Position numbers and translations under genes: made by a program
Shown: positions 51,865 to 59,257 of the stretch, one piece after another
How positions within the stretch are numbered: the first letter of the stretch is position 1
How the letters are laid out: each line of letters opens with the position of its first letter
Notes under the pieces: model-generated
What the model was told of the DNA's origin: nothing
Databases searched by the model: none
What the model saw: the letters and a program-made list of their open reading frames with translations, nothing else
Source: Viridibacterium silvisoli
GTDB taxonomy: Bacteria; Pseudomonadota; Gammaproteobacteria; Burkholderiales; Rhodocyclaceae
Direction: 5' to 3'
Assembly: GCF_036017035.1 (NCBI RefSeq)
Contig: NZ_JAYXHS010000004.1
Span: forward strand, 62,001-126,000
DNA: 64,000 bases

Positions 51865-53136
51865 ATGGCCGCCCACAATGATCTGGCCCAGAGCCTGGAT
51901 CTTCCGAAACGCACGGTAGCACTGGTACTCGCCGGTGGACGCGGCAGCCGCTTGAAGAACCTCACCGATCGCCGCGCCAAACCTGCGGTGTATTTCGGTG
52001 GCAAGTTCCGCATCGTCGACTTTGCTTTGTCCAATTGCCTCAACTCCGGCATCCGCCGCATCGGCGTCATCACGCAGTACAAGTCGCACAGCCTGTTGCG
52101 CCACCTGCAGCGCGGCTGGGCTTTTCTCAAGCCGGAGATGAACGAGTTCATTGATCTGCTGCCGGCACAGCAGCGGACCGAAGACGAGCGCTGGTACAGC
52201 GGTACGGCGGACGCGGTCTATCAGAACCAGGACATTCTTGCGAGCTACCGTGCCGACTACGTGCTGGTGCTGGCGGGCGACCACATCTACAAGCAGAACT
52301 ATGCGTTGATGATTGCCGACCACGTGGCCAAGGGGCGTGAGTGCACCGTCGGCTGCATTGCCGTGCCGCGTGCCGAGGCGACTGCGTTCGGGGTCATGGC
52401 GGTCGATGAGAACAACAACATCACCGATTTCGTCGAGAAGCCTGCTGATCCGCCGGCAATGCCCGACAACCCGGATATGTCCCTGGCCAGCATGGGCATC
52501 TACGTTTTCAACGCGCGCTATCTCTACAAGGAGCTCGAGCGCGACATGGCGGACCCGAATTCCAGCCATGACTTCGGCAAGGACATCATTCCGCGCGCCG
52601 TGGCGAATGGTCTTGCTGCGGCTCACCCTTTCTCCCTCAGCTGCGTGCGCAACCGTTCGGGCGAAGCGCCGTACTGGCGCGATGTCGGAACCATCGACGC
52701 CTACTGGGACGCCAATATCGACCTGACGGCAACCGAGCCGCAGCTCAATATGTATGACACGCGCTGGCCGATCTGGAGTTACCAGGCGCAGCTGCCACCG
52801 GCCAAATTCGTGCACAACGAGCCGGGTCGCCGCGGCATGGCCGTGGAGTCGCTGGTCTCGGGAGGCTGCATTGTCTCCGGCGAGGTCGTGCGCTCGCTGC
52901 TGTTCAATACCGTGCGTGTGCATTCGCATGCAGTCGTAAGCTGGTCGGTGCTCTTGCCCAGCGTGCAGATCGGACGTGGCGCGCGTGTGACGCGTGCCGT
53001 GATCGATCGTGATTGCGTGATTCCTGATGGGATGGTCATCGGTGAAGATGCCGAACTCGACGCCAAGCGCTTCTATCGCACGGAGAGTGGTATCACGCTC
53101 GTGACGCGCGACATGCTCAAAGCATTGCAGTCGTAA
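51865..53136 (+). CDS. glgC: Glucose-1-phosphate adenylyltransferase
   Basis: Encodes 423 aa. GlgC makes ADP-glucose, the committed and allosterically controlled step in bacterial glycogen synthesis. Seen: the nucleotide-binding loop VLAGGRGSRLKNLTDRRAKP, PAVYFGGKFRIVDFALSNCL, the regulatory region SGIRRIGVITQYKSHSLLRH, GTADAVYQNQDI, VLVLAGDHIYKQNYALMIAD, VVEKPADPP-like FVEKPADPPAMPDNP, DFGKDIIPRAV, and a C-terminal left-handed beta-helix with GGCIVSGEVVRSLLFNTVRV. Full-length with no gaps. An AAGGAAA ribosome site precedes the ATG. glgA follows 10 bp downstream. Confidence 0.98.
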   Translation: MAAHNDLAQSLDLPKRTVALVLAGGRGSRLKNLTDRRAKPAVYFGGKFRIVDFALSNCLNSGIRRIGVITQYKSHSLLRHLQRGWAFLKPEMNEFIDLLPAQQRTEDERWYSGTADAVYQNQDILASYRADYVLVLAGDHIYKQNYALMIADHVAKGRECTVGCIAVPRAEATAFGVMAVDENNNITDFVEKPADPPAMPDNPDMSLASMGIYVFNARYLYKELERDMADPNSSHDFGKDIIPRAVANGLAAAHPFSLSCVRNRSGEAPYWRDVGTIDAYWDANIDLTATEPQLNMYDTRWPIWSYQAQLPPAKFVHNEPGRRGMAVESLVSGGCIVSGEVVRSLLFNTVRVHSHAVVSWSVLLPSVQIGRGARVTRAVIDRDCVIPDGMVIGEDAELDAKRFYRTESGITLVTRDMLKALQS

Positions 53137-53146
53137 AGGGCCGGCA

Positions 53147-54604
53147 ATGAAGGTTCTGCATGTAGCAGCGGAGGTCTTCCCGCTTGTGAAGACCGGTGGA
53201 CTCGCGGACGTCGTTGGCGCATTGCCGCAGGCTCTCATTGCACAAGGCGCCGACGTGCGTCTGTTGTTGCCTGGGCTGCCTGCCATCGCCGACGCGGTGC
53301 TGTCGTCGAAGAAGGTCTGTGAGATCGGCAGCGTATTCGGAGCAGGGCGCGTTACCCTACGGCGCGCGCAGTTGCCCTACAGCCATGTGCCGGTCTATGT
53401 AATCGACGCACCATACCTCTATCGTCGCGGTGGTAGCCCCTATCAGGCCAGCGACGGGACGGAATGGGCCGATAATCTGCAGCGTTTTGCTTTGCTGGGC
53501 TGGATTGCCGCGCATCTGGCAGCAGGGGAGCTGGACACGACGTGGACGCCCGACGTCGTGCACGCCCACGACTGGCATGCTGCCATGGCCTGCGCGTACA
53601 TGGACAGTCATCCGCCGACTACGGCTGCGTCGGTGTTTACGGTCCACAACCTGGCGTTTCAGGGCATCTTCCCGCAGACGGACTTTCATCTGCTCGGTTT
53701 GCAATCGCGCTTCATGGCACCACAGGCATTGGAGTTCCATAGCCAGTTGTCATTCATGAAGGCGGGGCTCAAGTTTGCGGATCGCGTCACGACCGTGAGT
53801 CCGACCTATGCGGCGGAAATCGCCACGCCGGAATTCGGCTGCGGGCTTGAAGGTGTCATTCGCGGCCGCGGCAAGGATGTGTCGGGGATTCTCAACGGCG
53901 TGGATGGGGTGGTGTGGAATCCTGAGAAGGATCTGGGGCTGGCGCGCTGCTACACGATCGAGGAGCTCGATGGCAAGGCGCTCTGCAAGCGCGCTTTGCA
54001 GGAAGAGATGAAGCTGGAAGTGCGTAGCGATGCACCGCTGTTCGGCGTGGTCAGTCGCCTGACTTCGCAGAAAGGGCTCGACCTGGTACTTGCCGCACTG
54101 CCTGCAGTACTCAAGCGTGGCGGTCAGCTCGTTCTGCAAGGCAACGGTGAGCCCACGCTGGAAGAGGCTTTCCGCGCGGCTGCGTTGCAGTTTCCACGGC
54201 AGGTGGCCGTGAAGATCGCGTACGACGAGGCCCTGGCTCATCGCATCATCGCCGGTGCCGATGCCTTGCTCGTGCCATCACGCTTCGAGCCATGCGGCCT
54301 GACACAGCTTTACGCGTTGCGTTACGGGACTTTGCCGGTTGTGCGGCATGTTGGCGGTCTGGTCGATACCGTTGTCGATGCGAATGACGCAACACTGACC
54401 GCCGACAAGGCTACCGGCTTCATGTTTGACGCCGCTACCGGCGCTGCGCTGGAGCAGACGCTCGAGCGCACCATGACGCTCTACGAGAAAAGTCCCGCGC
54501 AGTGGCAGCAGATGATGCGACGCGCGATGCGCCAGGAGTTCTCCTGGGACGTCGCGGCGAAGTCATATCTGGACCTGTATCAGGGATTGGTCAAGGCGGC
54601 TTAG
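53147..54604 (+). CDS. glgA: Glycogen synthase (ADP-glucose type)
   Basis: Encodes 485 aa. GlgA adds glucose from ADP-glucose to the non-reducing ends of glycogen (GT5). Seen: the N-terminal ADP-glucose loop VLHVAAEVFPLVKTGGLADV (K-T-G-G-L), VVHAHDWHAAMACAYMD, TVHNLAFQGIFPQTDFHLLG, VSPTYAAEIATPEFGCGLEG, the catalytic loop GVVSRLTSQKGLDLVLAALP, and the E-x7-E nucleotide site ALLVPSRFEPCGLTQLYALR. The interdomain and C-terminal elements are complete. It is co-transcribed with glgC. A GC-rich hairpin follows the stop, and it is the last recognisably core gene before the accessory region. Confidence 0.97.
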   Translation: MKVLHVAAEVFPLVKTGGLADVVGALPQALIAQGADVRLLLPGLPAIADAVLSSKKVCEIGSVFGAGRVTLRRAQLPYSHVPVYVIDAPYLYRRGGSPYQASDGTEWADNLQRFALLGWIAAHLAAGELDTTWTPDVVHAHDWHAAMACAYMDSHPPTTAASVFTVHNLAFQGIFPQTDFHLLGLQSRFMAPQALEFHSQLSFMKAGLKFADRVTTVSPTYAAEIATPEFGCGLEGVIRGRGKDVSGILNGVDGVVWNPEKDLGLARCYTIEELDGKALCKRALQEEMKLEVRSDAPLFGVVSRLTSQKGLDLVLAALPAVLKRGGQLVLQGNGEPTLEEAFRAAALQFPRQVAVKIAYDEALAHRIIAGADALLVPSRFEPCGLTQLYALRYGTLPVVRHVGGLVDTVVDANDATLTADKATGFMFDAATGAALEQTLERTMTLYEKSPAQWQQMMRRAMRQEFSWDVAAKSYLDLYQGLVKAA

Positions 54605-54619
54605 GCGGCTTGGGCTTCG

Positions 54620-54654
54620 GACAGCGGCGCACCTGCAGGGGCTGCGCCGCTGTC
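54620..54654 (+). terminator. Hairpin terminator after glgA
   Basis: GACAGCGGCGCA (54620-54631) and TGCGCCGCTGTC (54643-54654) form a perfect 12-bp stem with an 11-nt loop, followed by TTGCCTT. It starts 16 bp past the glgA stop. Confidence 0.7.
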
Positions 54655-54724
54655 TTGCCTTGAGGAGTTGATTGCGGGCCACAAATGCGAAAGGGATGTG
54701 CCGTTAAGCATTTCCTGTCTGGGA

Positions 54725-54828
54725 ATTAAGTATAACGTGGCACGTTTTCGTATGGATCAAGGGGCTGAGCGCCCATCGTGATTAAGCATAAGCTGGCCGA
54801 ACGACACGAAATAAAGCATAAGTTGGCC
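54725..54828 (+). repeat. Three degenerate direct repeats at the core/accessory junction
   Basis: ATTAAGTATAACGTGGC (54725), ATTAAGCATAAGCTGGCC (54781) and ATAAAGCATAAGTTGGCC (54811) share the core AWWAAGYATAA-N-NTGGC. They are spaced 56 and 30 bp apart, all in the same orientation, and lie in the otherwise empty 342-bp gap between glgA and the accessory fic gene. Such arrays occur at ends of mobile elements where a recombinase binds, but could also be operators. Confidence 0.6.
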
Positions 54829-54832
54829 AAGG

Positions 54833-54861
54833 AAAAACTCCCTTTGTGGACAGGAGTTTTT
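54833..54861. terminator. Bidirectional hairpin terminator downstream of fic
   Basis: AAAAACTCC (54833-54841) and GGAGTTTTT (54853-54861) form a 9-bp stem with an 11-nt loop. The A and T tracts give a T-run on each strand. It lies about 85 bp past the fic stop on the minus strand. Confidence 0.7.
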
Positions 54862-54946
54862 CGTCTGCAAAGGTCTCAATTGAGTATCAAACACTGCCAA
54901 TGTCGGAGGACCGGCGGAACATCTGTCTGACATTCCAGAGGAAATC

Positions 54947-56485
54947 TCAATTCCGGGCGAGTTGCTCCGGCATCAGCAACTTGAACTCTCGTCGGTCTTC
55001 CTGGAACGAGTTTGCCCGTTGCATGACATCGATGACCTCTTCCAGGTTGCCATAGTTGAACGCCGTGCCCCACTTGGCGATGTAACCGAGCGCGGCAATC
55101 ATGGGTGCCGGATTGTCCCCACGGCTCAGAGCCCGTTGGGCGTCTACGTATTCGTCATGAAAAAGCGTCGGGATGATGATTCGGCATTTGCCGCAACGGG
55201 ATAATTCGGCATTCATCAGCAGTCGAGACAGTCGACCGTTACCGTCTGAGAACGGGTGGATCTCCGAGACCAGAAAAGCCCAGTAAATTGCCCGAGGCAG
55301 TCCTTCTGGCACGCTATTGGCAAGCTTGACGCCTTCAAGCAATGTCCCTCGCACGAAGGCCGGTTCGGTAAATCGTGTTGTGCCCGCGAAATTGACCTCG
55401 GTCTTGAATTCACCGGGACTTACCTCGGGTCGATTTTCCAGCATCTGACGATGCCTCTCACGCAGGCCATCGAGGATGTCGACCGCAGTAGGCAGGACTG
55501 CGCGATATCTTGAATCCAATATCATCTGAAACACAGCCTGAATGTCGTGAGAGTCCTTCGGACGATTCTGGACAATCTTGTTGTGAAGAGCGATTTCCTC
55601 TGCTTCTTTAATGGAGAAGCGCGTTCCCTCAACGAAGTTCGAGAAGTAACTCTCTAAGAAAGCGAAATGCGTTCGACTGGGGTCGGTGGCTGCAACATCG
55701 TTTAGGTCCGGCAGTGGGGTAGCTCGCAACGCGTCTGCCAAGATGGTGAAGCGGCCCAGCCGTTCTTTGTCTGCAGGTGTGCCGCTGGCAACGAGGGCAC
55801 CATGTCTGGTAACAAGTGAGCCCTTGGCATAAGTGCCGAGCAAGGCACCTATTATCTGGTTCAATGTCTCAAAACGATCTTGCGCGCCTAAGGGATCGGT
55901 CAAGGCACGCGCTTCGTCCCGAATCGCATTGAGTGCTCGCTCTCCCGACGCATTCAAGATCTCGATGAGTTTTTCCTCAACGCCCGCACGGCCCGTCGTG
56001 CGAGGATTGGCCTTTAAGACGCGACCGAGGTTTTCCAGTAACTGCCGAGGACGGGACGACCAGTAGAGCCCACTCGTGCCGAGCGGAAAATCGCCAGGCA
56101 GTGGCCCTGGTCCGGGCAGGAAGACCGCCGTGACGCCCGGCAGCCTGACTTTTGTATTGAACCTCGTTGGATGGCTAAGCGTGATTTCGTTGCCTGGGGT
56201 GATGCCACTGCTGATCGCGGACAAGTGAGAGATCACGGCCCCCGGCGCAATGTGCCCTAAAATGAATTGCCAGTGGCGGCGAGTGAGAAGTGCTACCGGC
56301 CCCAACTCGTCCGACGCCCTTTTCTCAGGATCGACAGCATTGACATAGACCCCCGCAGCCACGCGCGTTATCGCGCCCGAACGCGCCAGCTTTTGGGCGC
56401 GGCGCCCTTCCGTGGGCTCCAATGGGATCCAGACGTCCGGGATATCGGGCTGTGGCTTTGTTCGCTTTAACGCTAAGTTAGCCAT
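54947..56485 (-). CDS. Fic family AMP transferase fused to an AbiEi-like winged helix
   Basis: Encodes 512 aa. Fic domains usually transfer AMP to hydroxyl side chains of target proteins. Seen: an N-terminal winged-helix region resembling AbiEi-type antitoxin/regulator domains (residues about 25-125: GRRAQKLARSGAITRVAAGV, VISHLSAISSGI, ITLSHPTRFNT); a middle helical region; the inhibitory-helix motif SNFVEG at 282-287, matching (S/T)-x3-E-(G/N); and the canonical Fic core HPFSDGNGRLSR at 410-421 with catalytic His410. The inhibitory motif lies N-terminal to the core, so this is a class II, self-inhibited Fic. Its promoter carries three copies of a palindrome, as expected if the winged helix represses its own gene. 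Target protein unknown; transferred AMP is the usual but not the only possibility. Confidence 0.88.
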   Translation of the reverse strand: MANLALKRTKPQPDIPDVWIPLEPTEGRRAQKLARSGAITRVAAGVYVNAVDPEKRASDELGPVALLTRRHWQFILGHIAPGAVISHLSAISSGITPGNEITLSHPTRFNTKVRLPGVTAVFLPGPGPLPGDFPLGTSGLYWSSRPRQLLENLGRVLKANPRTTGRAGVEEKLIEILNASGERALNAIRDEARALTDPLGAQDRFETLNQIIGALLGTYAKGSLVTRHGALVASGTPADKERLGRFTILADALRATPLPDLNDVAATDPSRTHFAFLESYFSNFVEGTRFSIKEAEEIALHNKIVQNRPKDSHDIQAVFQMILDSRYRAVLPTAVDILDGLRERHRQMLENRPEVSPGEFKTEVNFAGTTRFTEPAFVRGTLLEGVKLANSVPEGLPRAIYWAFLVSEIHPFSDGNGRLSRLLMNAELSRCGKCRIIIPTLFHDEYVDAQRALSRGDNPAPMIAALGYIAKWGTAFNYGNLEEVIDVMQRANSFQEDRREFKLLMPEQLARN

Positions 56486-56556
56486 CGTCCGGCCTATTTT
56501 AGGTAACTTAAACGCTAACTATAGTCGCATTGATGTATGTTTGTCGCTAATTTAGG
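56472..56556 (-). promoter_or_regulatory. fic promoter covered by three palindromic operator sites
   Basis: On the minus strand GCGACA (56547-56542), an 18-bp spacer and TATAGT (56523-56518) form a sigma-70 promoter. A shared motif GCTAA-N-TTAGC occurs perfectly at 56472-56482 (overlapping the start codon), in weaker form at 56514-56524 (over the -10) and almost perfectly at 56546-56556 (over the -35). Centres are 42 and 32 bp apart, about 4 and 3 helix turns. Confidence 0.65.
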
Positions 56557-56747
56557 GCTGTCGAGCCTAGATTGCCGCGTACCCTCAATGCAGAATGTGC
56601 GAGAGCTGCGCCGCCGATCCAAAAGGCCTGCTCACATATCCATCTTCCAGCTGTTGCGAAAATGCTTTCGGCGAGTCCACTCGGCGAACCGTGGCGCGCT
56701 TCGCGTGCGGGAGGCGAAGTCCATTCAGCGATTGAATGGCGTCTCAG

Positions 56748-57032
56748 ACGTTACAGGCTCTTGCTATCGCTTTTTGCTAGACTGTCTTAAGGCGTAGGAG
56801 GGGAATATGAAACTCTTTGGTTGGATGTACAGCAAACTTGCACGGCGTGACGACTCAAAATCGACGCCAAGCACGACCGCGGGCATCAATCTCTATTTGC
56901 CCAGACCGCCTGCCTTCTCTGGGTTTAAATACACGGTCGAGGAAGCGATAACAATGTCCAAACGCTGGCACACCGGAAATCCCCCGCTCGCTCCCCGACA
57001 CAGATAGCCGCTAACGTCACAGGCTGCTGCTA
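56748..57032 (+). repeat. Imperfect direct repeats flanking a small gene
   Basis: ACGTTACAGGCTCTTGCTA (56748-56766) and ACGTCACAGGCTGCTGCTA (57014-57032) match at 16 of 19 positions, are 266 bp apart and bracket the 66-codon gene at 56807. The 321-bp gap from fic to that gene has no other obvious content. Confidence 0.55.
56807..57007 (+). CDS. Small orphan protein (66 aa)
   Basis: Encodes 66 aa from an ATG with a strong ribosome site (GGAGGGG at 56797-56803). No family is recognised. Seen: an N-terminal amphipathic segment MKLFGWMYSKLARRDD, then a polar stretch, then LYLPRPPAFSGFKYTVEEAI and a basic Pro-rich end. There is no signal peptide or membrane helix. It stands alone in an AT-moderate accessory area, lying between two near-identical 19-bp direct repeats, which suggests it may have moved as a unit. 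It could be a small toxin-antitoxin component, but no partner is visible. Confidence 0.5.
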   Translation: MKLFGWMYSKLARRDDSKSTPSTTAGINLYLPRPPAFSGFKYTVEEAITMSKRWHTGNPPLAPRHR

Positions 57033-57187
57033 GTTGCTGTTGCCCATGTCCGATCCGCCGTAGGGGACGAGCGTGGCATCGATCCTATCGAGCCATCAAG
57101 CCTTGATACTCGGCTCCAACCTCAAGGCCGTAGCTTCGCCGCGCAGTCGAAACAGAAGAGCATTACGAGACCCGCGAGAGAGCGCAC

Positions 57188-57964
57188 TCAATGCCTCAAA
57201 TACGATGGATACCCTGCAAGCCCAACCGGCCAACGGGCATCCCCGTCTTCAACTAATTGCGAAAAAGCCCTTGGCCGGCCGACCCATCGGACCGTGATAT
57301 TGCCGCTACGTCCATCAGGCAGGCTCGACAGCCAGGCAGTGAGCGTGTGCGTCAGCTCTGGCGACGATGAGCCCGCGCCAATTTGCGCACCAGGTGGCTG
57401 GTATGACACGAAAGGCACGCTGTACGTGTACAAGCCTGGCTTGACGGCAATCGCCGGACAATCCTCTGCACGGATGAAAGGCATGGATGCCTCTCCCCGG
57501 ATGTACTGTCTCATTCGTCGAGGAGCCTCAATCAACTGATGAAGCGTCAGTCCTTGGCGGCAGGTATCCGAAAGCAGGACAGGCAACATATTGCTCCAAC
57601 CACCGGTGCCTGGCATTGCCAGGTTGGCATGCAGAGTAGCGTTCAGTCGGATCAGATTTAGCCCGCCTGTTGGCACCTCAATTAACTGCCGACCGATTTT
57701 CGCTACCTGCAACACAGCAGGCAACGCCCATAGCCGCAGTACGGCTCCGTCCGGCAGCGCATGGATGCTGATGGCTCTCTCAAGAGTCCGATACAGCAGG
57801 GGGTGAAAGTGCGGAGGAAGGCCCGTCAACAACTGACTGATGTCATGGCTGGCATTCAAGACGAGACCTTGAATCCGCGTAGCAGCCTCAGTCAGCGCTG
57901 CTTCGAACTCAATCTCGTCGCAAGCGTTCGACAACCTTGTGAGCTCTGCATGAAGATCGCTCAT
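57188..57964 (-). CDS. Hypothetical protein (258 aa)
   Basis: Encodes 258 aa if it starts at the ATG at 57964; the frame is open to 58078 with another ATG at 58021, and none has a clear ribosome site. No domain is recognised. Seen: an N-terminal helical part rich in Glu and Ala (DLHAELTRLSNACDEIEFEA), a segment HALPDGAVLRLWALPAVLQV, then a mixed alpha/beta region with LNLIRLNATLHANLAMPGTG, and a C-terminal end ITVRWVGRPRAFSQLVEDGD. No signal peptide or transmembrane helix. A phosphatase-like gene is 93-208 bp upstream on the same strand, so they may be one unit. Function unknown. Confidence 0.55.
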   Translation of the reverse strand: MSDLHAELTRLSNACDEIEFEAALTEAATRIQGLVLNASHDISQLLTGLPPHFHPLLYRTLERAISIHALPDGAVLRLWALPAVLQVAKIGRQLIEVPTGGLNLIRLNATLHANLAMPGTGGWSNMLPVLLSDTCRQGLTLHQLIEAPRRMRQYIRGEASMPFIRAEDCPAIAVKPGLYTYSVPFVSYQPPGAQIGAGSSSPELTHTLTAWLSSLPDGRSGNITVRWVGRPRAFSQLVEDGDARWPVGLAGYPSYLRH

Positions 57965-58171
57965 GCTAGAACGATAGCATTCGCTGCGATGGCGCAGAAG
58001 TCCAGCTTCTGTGGCGGCCATTGAAGGCGCCACATGCCAAGGCGGTTCAAGATTTTGATGGCGTGCTCCACACGTCAAAGACGCATAGCAGAATCGACTA
58101 CTTGCGCACTAGCGAGGTTGAGCGACCTGGTGGTCGTTTGTCCCATGCGACGATAACGAGAGACTTTGGGC

Positions 58172-58663
58172 CTACTTGCTTTTCTTTAGTGAGGACGCGC
58201 TGCGAGTCAGCATCGCCACTACGGACGGATTTGCCTGCTCGAGACGGTCTATCTCAACTTGGTAGTCATAGAGTCGATGCAGGCTCAGGGCAACCGCGCT
58301 GGACCTTGAGAACCCACCCTCGCAGTGGATGACAATCGTGTGTATCGATTCCGGCAGGCTCTCGACGAATCCCAGGATGAGCGCTGCCTGATCAGCCGTA
58401 AATGCGCCGGACATCTTCTCCTTCGCTCTGTTTGAGAGGTCTGGATTTAAGAAGTCGACATCTTCGAACTGCAGTCGCAGCAAGAAATCGAATCCTTCGA
58501 GAGATGCAGGTGGTCGAGCGGGGGCCGTAATGGACACCACCGCAACGGCCGGCAGGCGTGGTAACTGTTCCGCCTCGGCGCGAGATACAGCAAAAACCCG
58601 TCGCCCCTTGCCCAATGCGGGCCGGTACAGGCTGCTGATAACGCTCTTCAATCGCGGTGACAT
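58172..58663 (-). CDS. Small tyrosine/dual-specificity phosphatase-like protein
   Basis: Encodes 163 aa. Seen: the cysteine phosphatase loop in VIHCEGGFSRSSAVALSLHR, which fits HC-x5-R with a following Ser, near residue 115, and an upstream acidic loop FLLRLQFEDVDFLNPDLSN that may supply the general acid. The N-terminus is basic (MSPRLKSVISSLYRPALGKG). No signal peptide, so it is probably cytosolic. Small proteins of this type occur in phages, plasmids and accessory islands. It is upstream of, and on the same strand as, the unrecognised 57188-57964 gene. Substrates may be phosphoproteins or phosphorylated nucleotides; not determinable. Confidence 0.75.
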   Translation of the reverse strand: MSPRLKSVISSLYRPALGKGRRVFAVSRAEAEQLPRLPAVAVVSITAPARPPASLEGFDFLLRLQFEDVDFLNPDLSNRAKEKMSGAFTADQAALILGFVESLPESIHTIVIHCEGGFSRSSAVALSLHRLYDYQVEIDRLEQANPSVVAMLTRSASSLKKSK

Positions 58664-59257
58664 GTATTCGGCGCCTCTAACTCTCCTTGTGCCAATGATA
58701 CGTCGACCTGCCGGGGCTGCCGTAGTCGAACTTACTGCGTGATCTGCCGGGAAGGGATCACAGCTTCAGGCGATTTTCTGCCTTATGCAAGGCAGATCGG
58801 CAGGTCATCCGCCAATCCGGGCATTCGGGAGTCAGGTTTTCAATGGCGGCAATTGGCAGAGCAGCGGTCGTAGGGTCGAGACCGGATCGAACGACCGGTT
58901 GGCACTTCAAGCGAATACCGCACGAAGACCAAAGCGGCCCAACAACTGCCGCCCAACAAAACCAAATTGTTGGTCAATGCTGTTATACGAAGCTGCCGTT
59001 AGGTACCTCATCCAACCGGCCAATTGCTATTAGTCAGCAGCCCCGACAGCGGCCAAGCCATCGTGCTCCGCGAGTTGCTGGAGGCCGGCATCGCCCTAGT
59101 TATTGGGGGGAGTTGATCGTCAAAAAAATTTACACGGAGGCTATTGCTAGCCAAATCAACGTTTATTTCTCGGAAAAATTATAACTAGGCCCTATAGCCT
59201 ATCCTTTTTTTAAACGTAATTTTTTGCATGCTAATCCGCCACTCAGCAGAAAAAATA
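58664..59257. other. Intergenic accessory DNA with a dispersed-repeat copy
   Basis: 594 bp with no gene I would defend. It carries copy A (58772-58815) of a 44-bp imperfect repeat whose other copy is at 62595-62638. A 7-bp hairpin CCAACAA/TTGTTGG lies near 58953-58973. From about 59100 the base composition shifts toward A+T, marking the entry to the CHAT gene pair. A short open frame ending at 59184 is probably a decayed remnant. Confidence 0.5.

Noticed and set aside
51847..53286. A 479-codon minus-strand open frame opposite glgC
   Set aside because: Antisense to full-length glgC; His/Arg/Val-rich composition and no domain, so a shadow of the real gene.
54605..54946. CRISPR array in the repeat-bearing gap after glgA
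   Set aside because: Only three degenerate copies with unequal spacing (56 and 30 bp) and no cas genes; not a CRISPR.
58937..59004. Possible integron attC site: GCCCAAC and GTTAGGT consensus boxes 68 bp apart
   Set aside because: The end boxes match RYYYAAC and GTTRRRY, but the inner arms do not pair, and there is no cassette array or integrase in view.
58843..59184. A 113-codon open frame after the phosphatase gene
   Set aside because: Arg/Pro/Gln-rich, without ribosome site, crosses the dispersed-repeat area and the composition shift; most likely noise or a decayed remnant.
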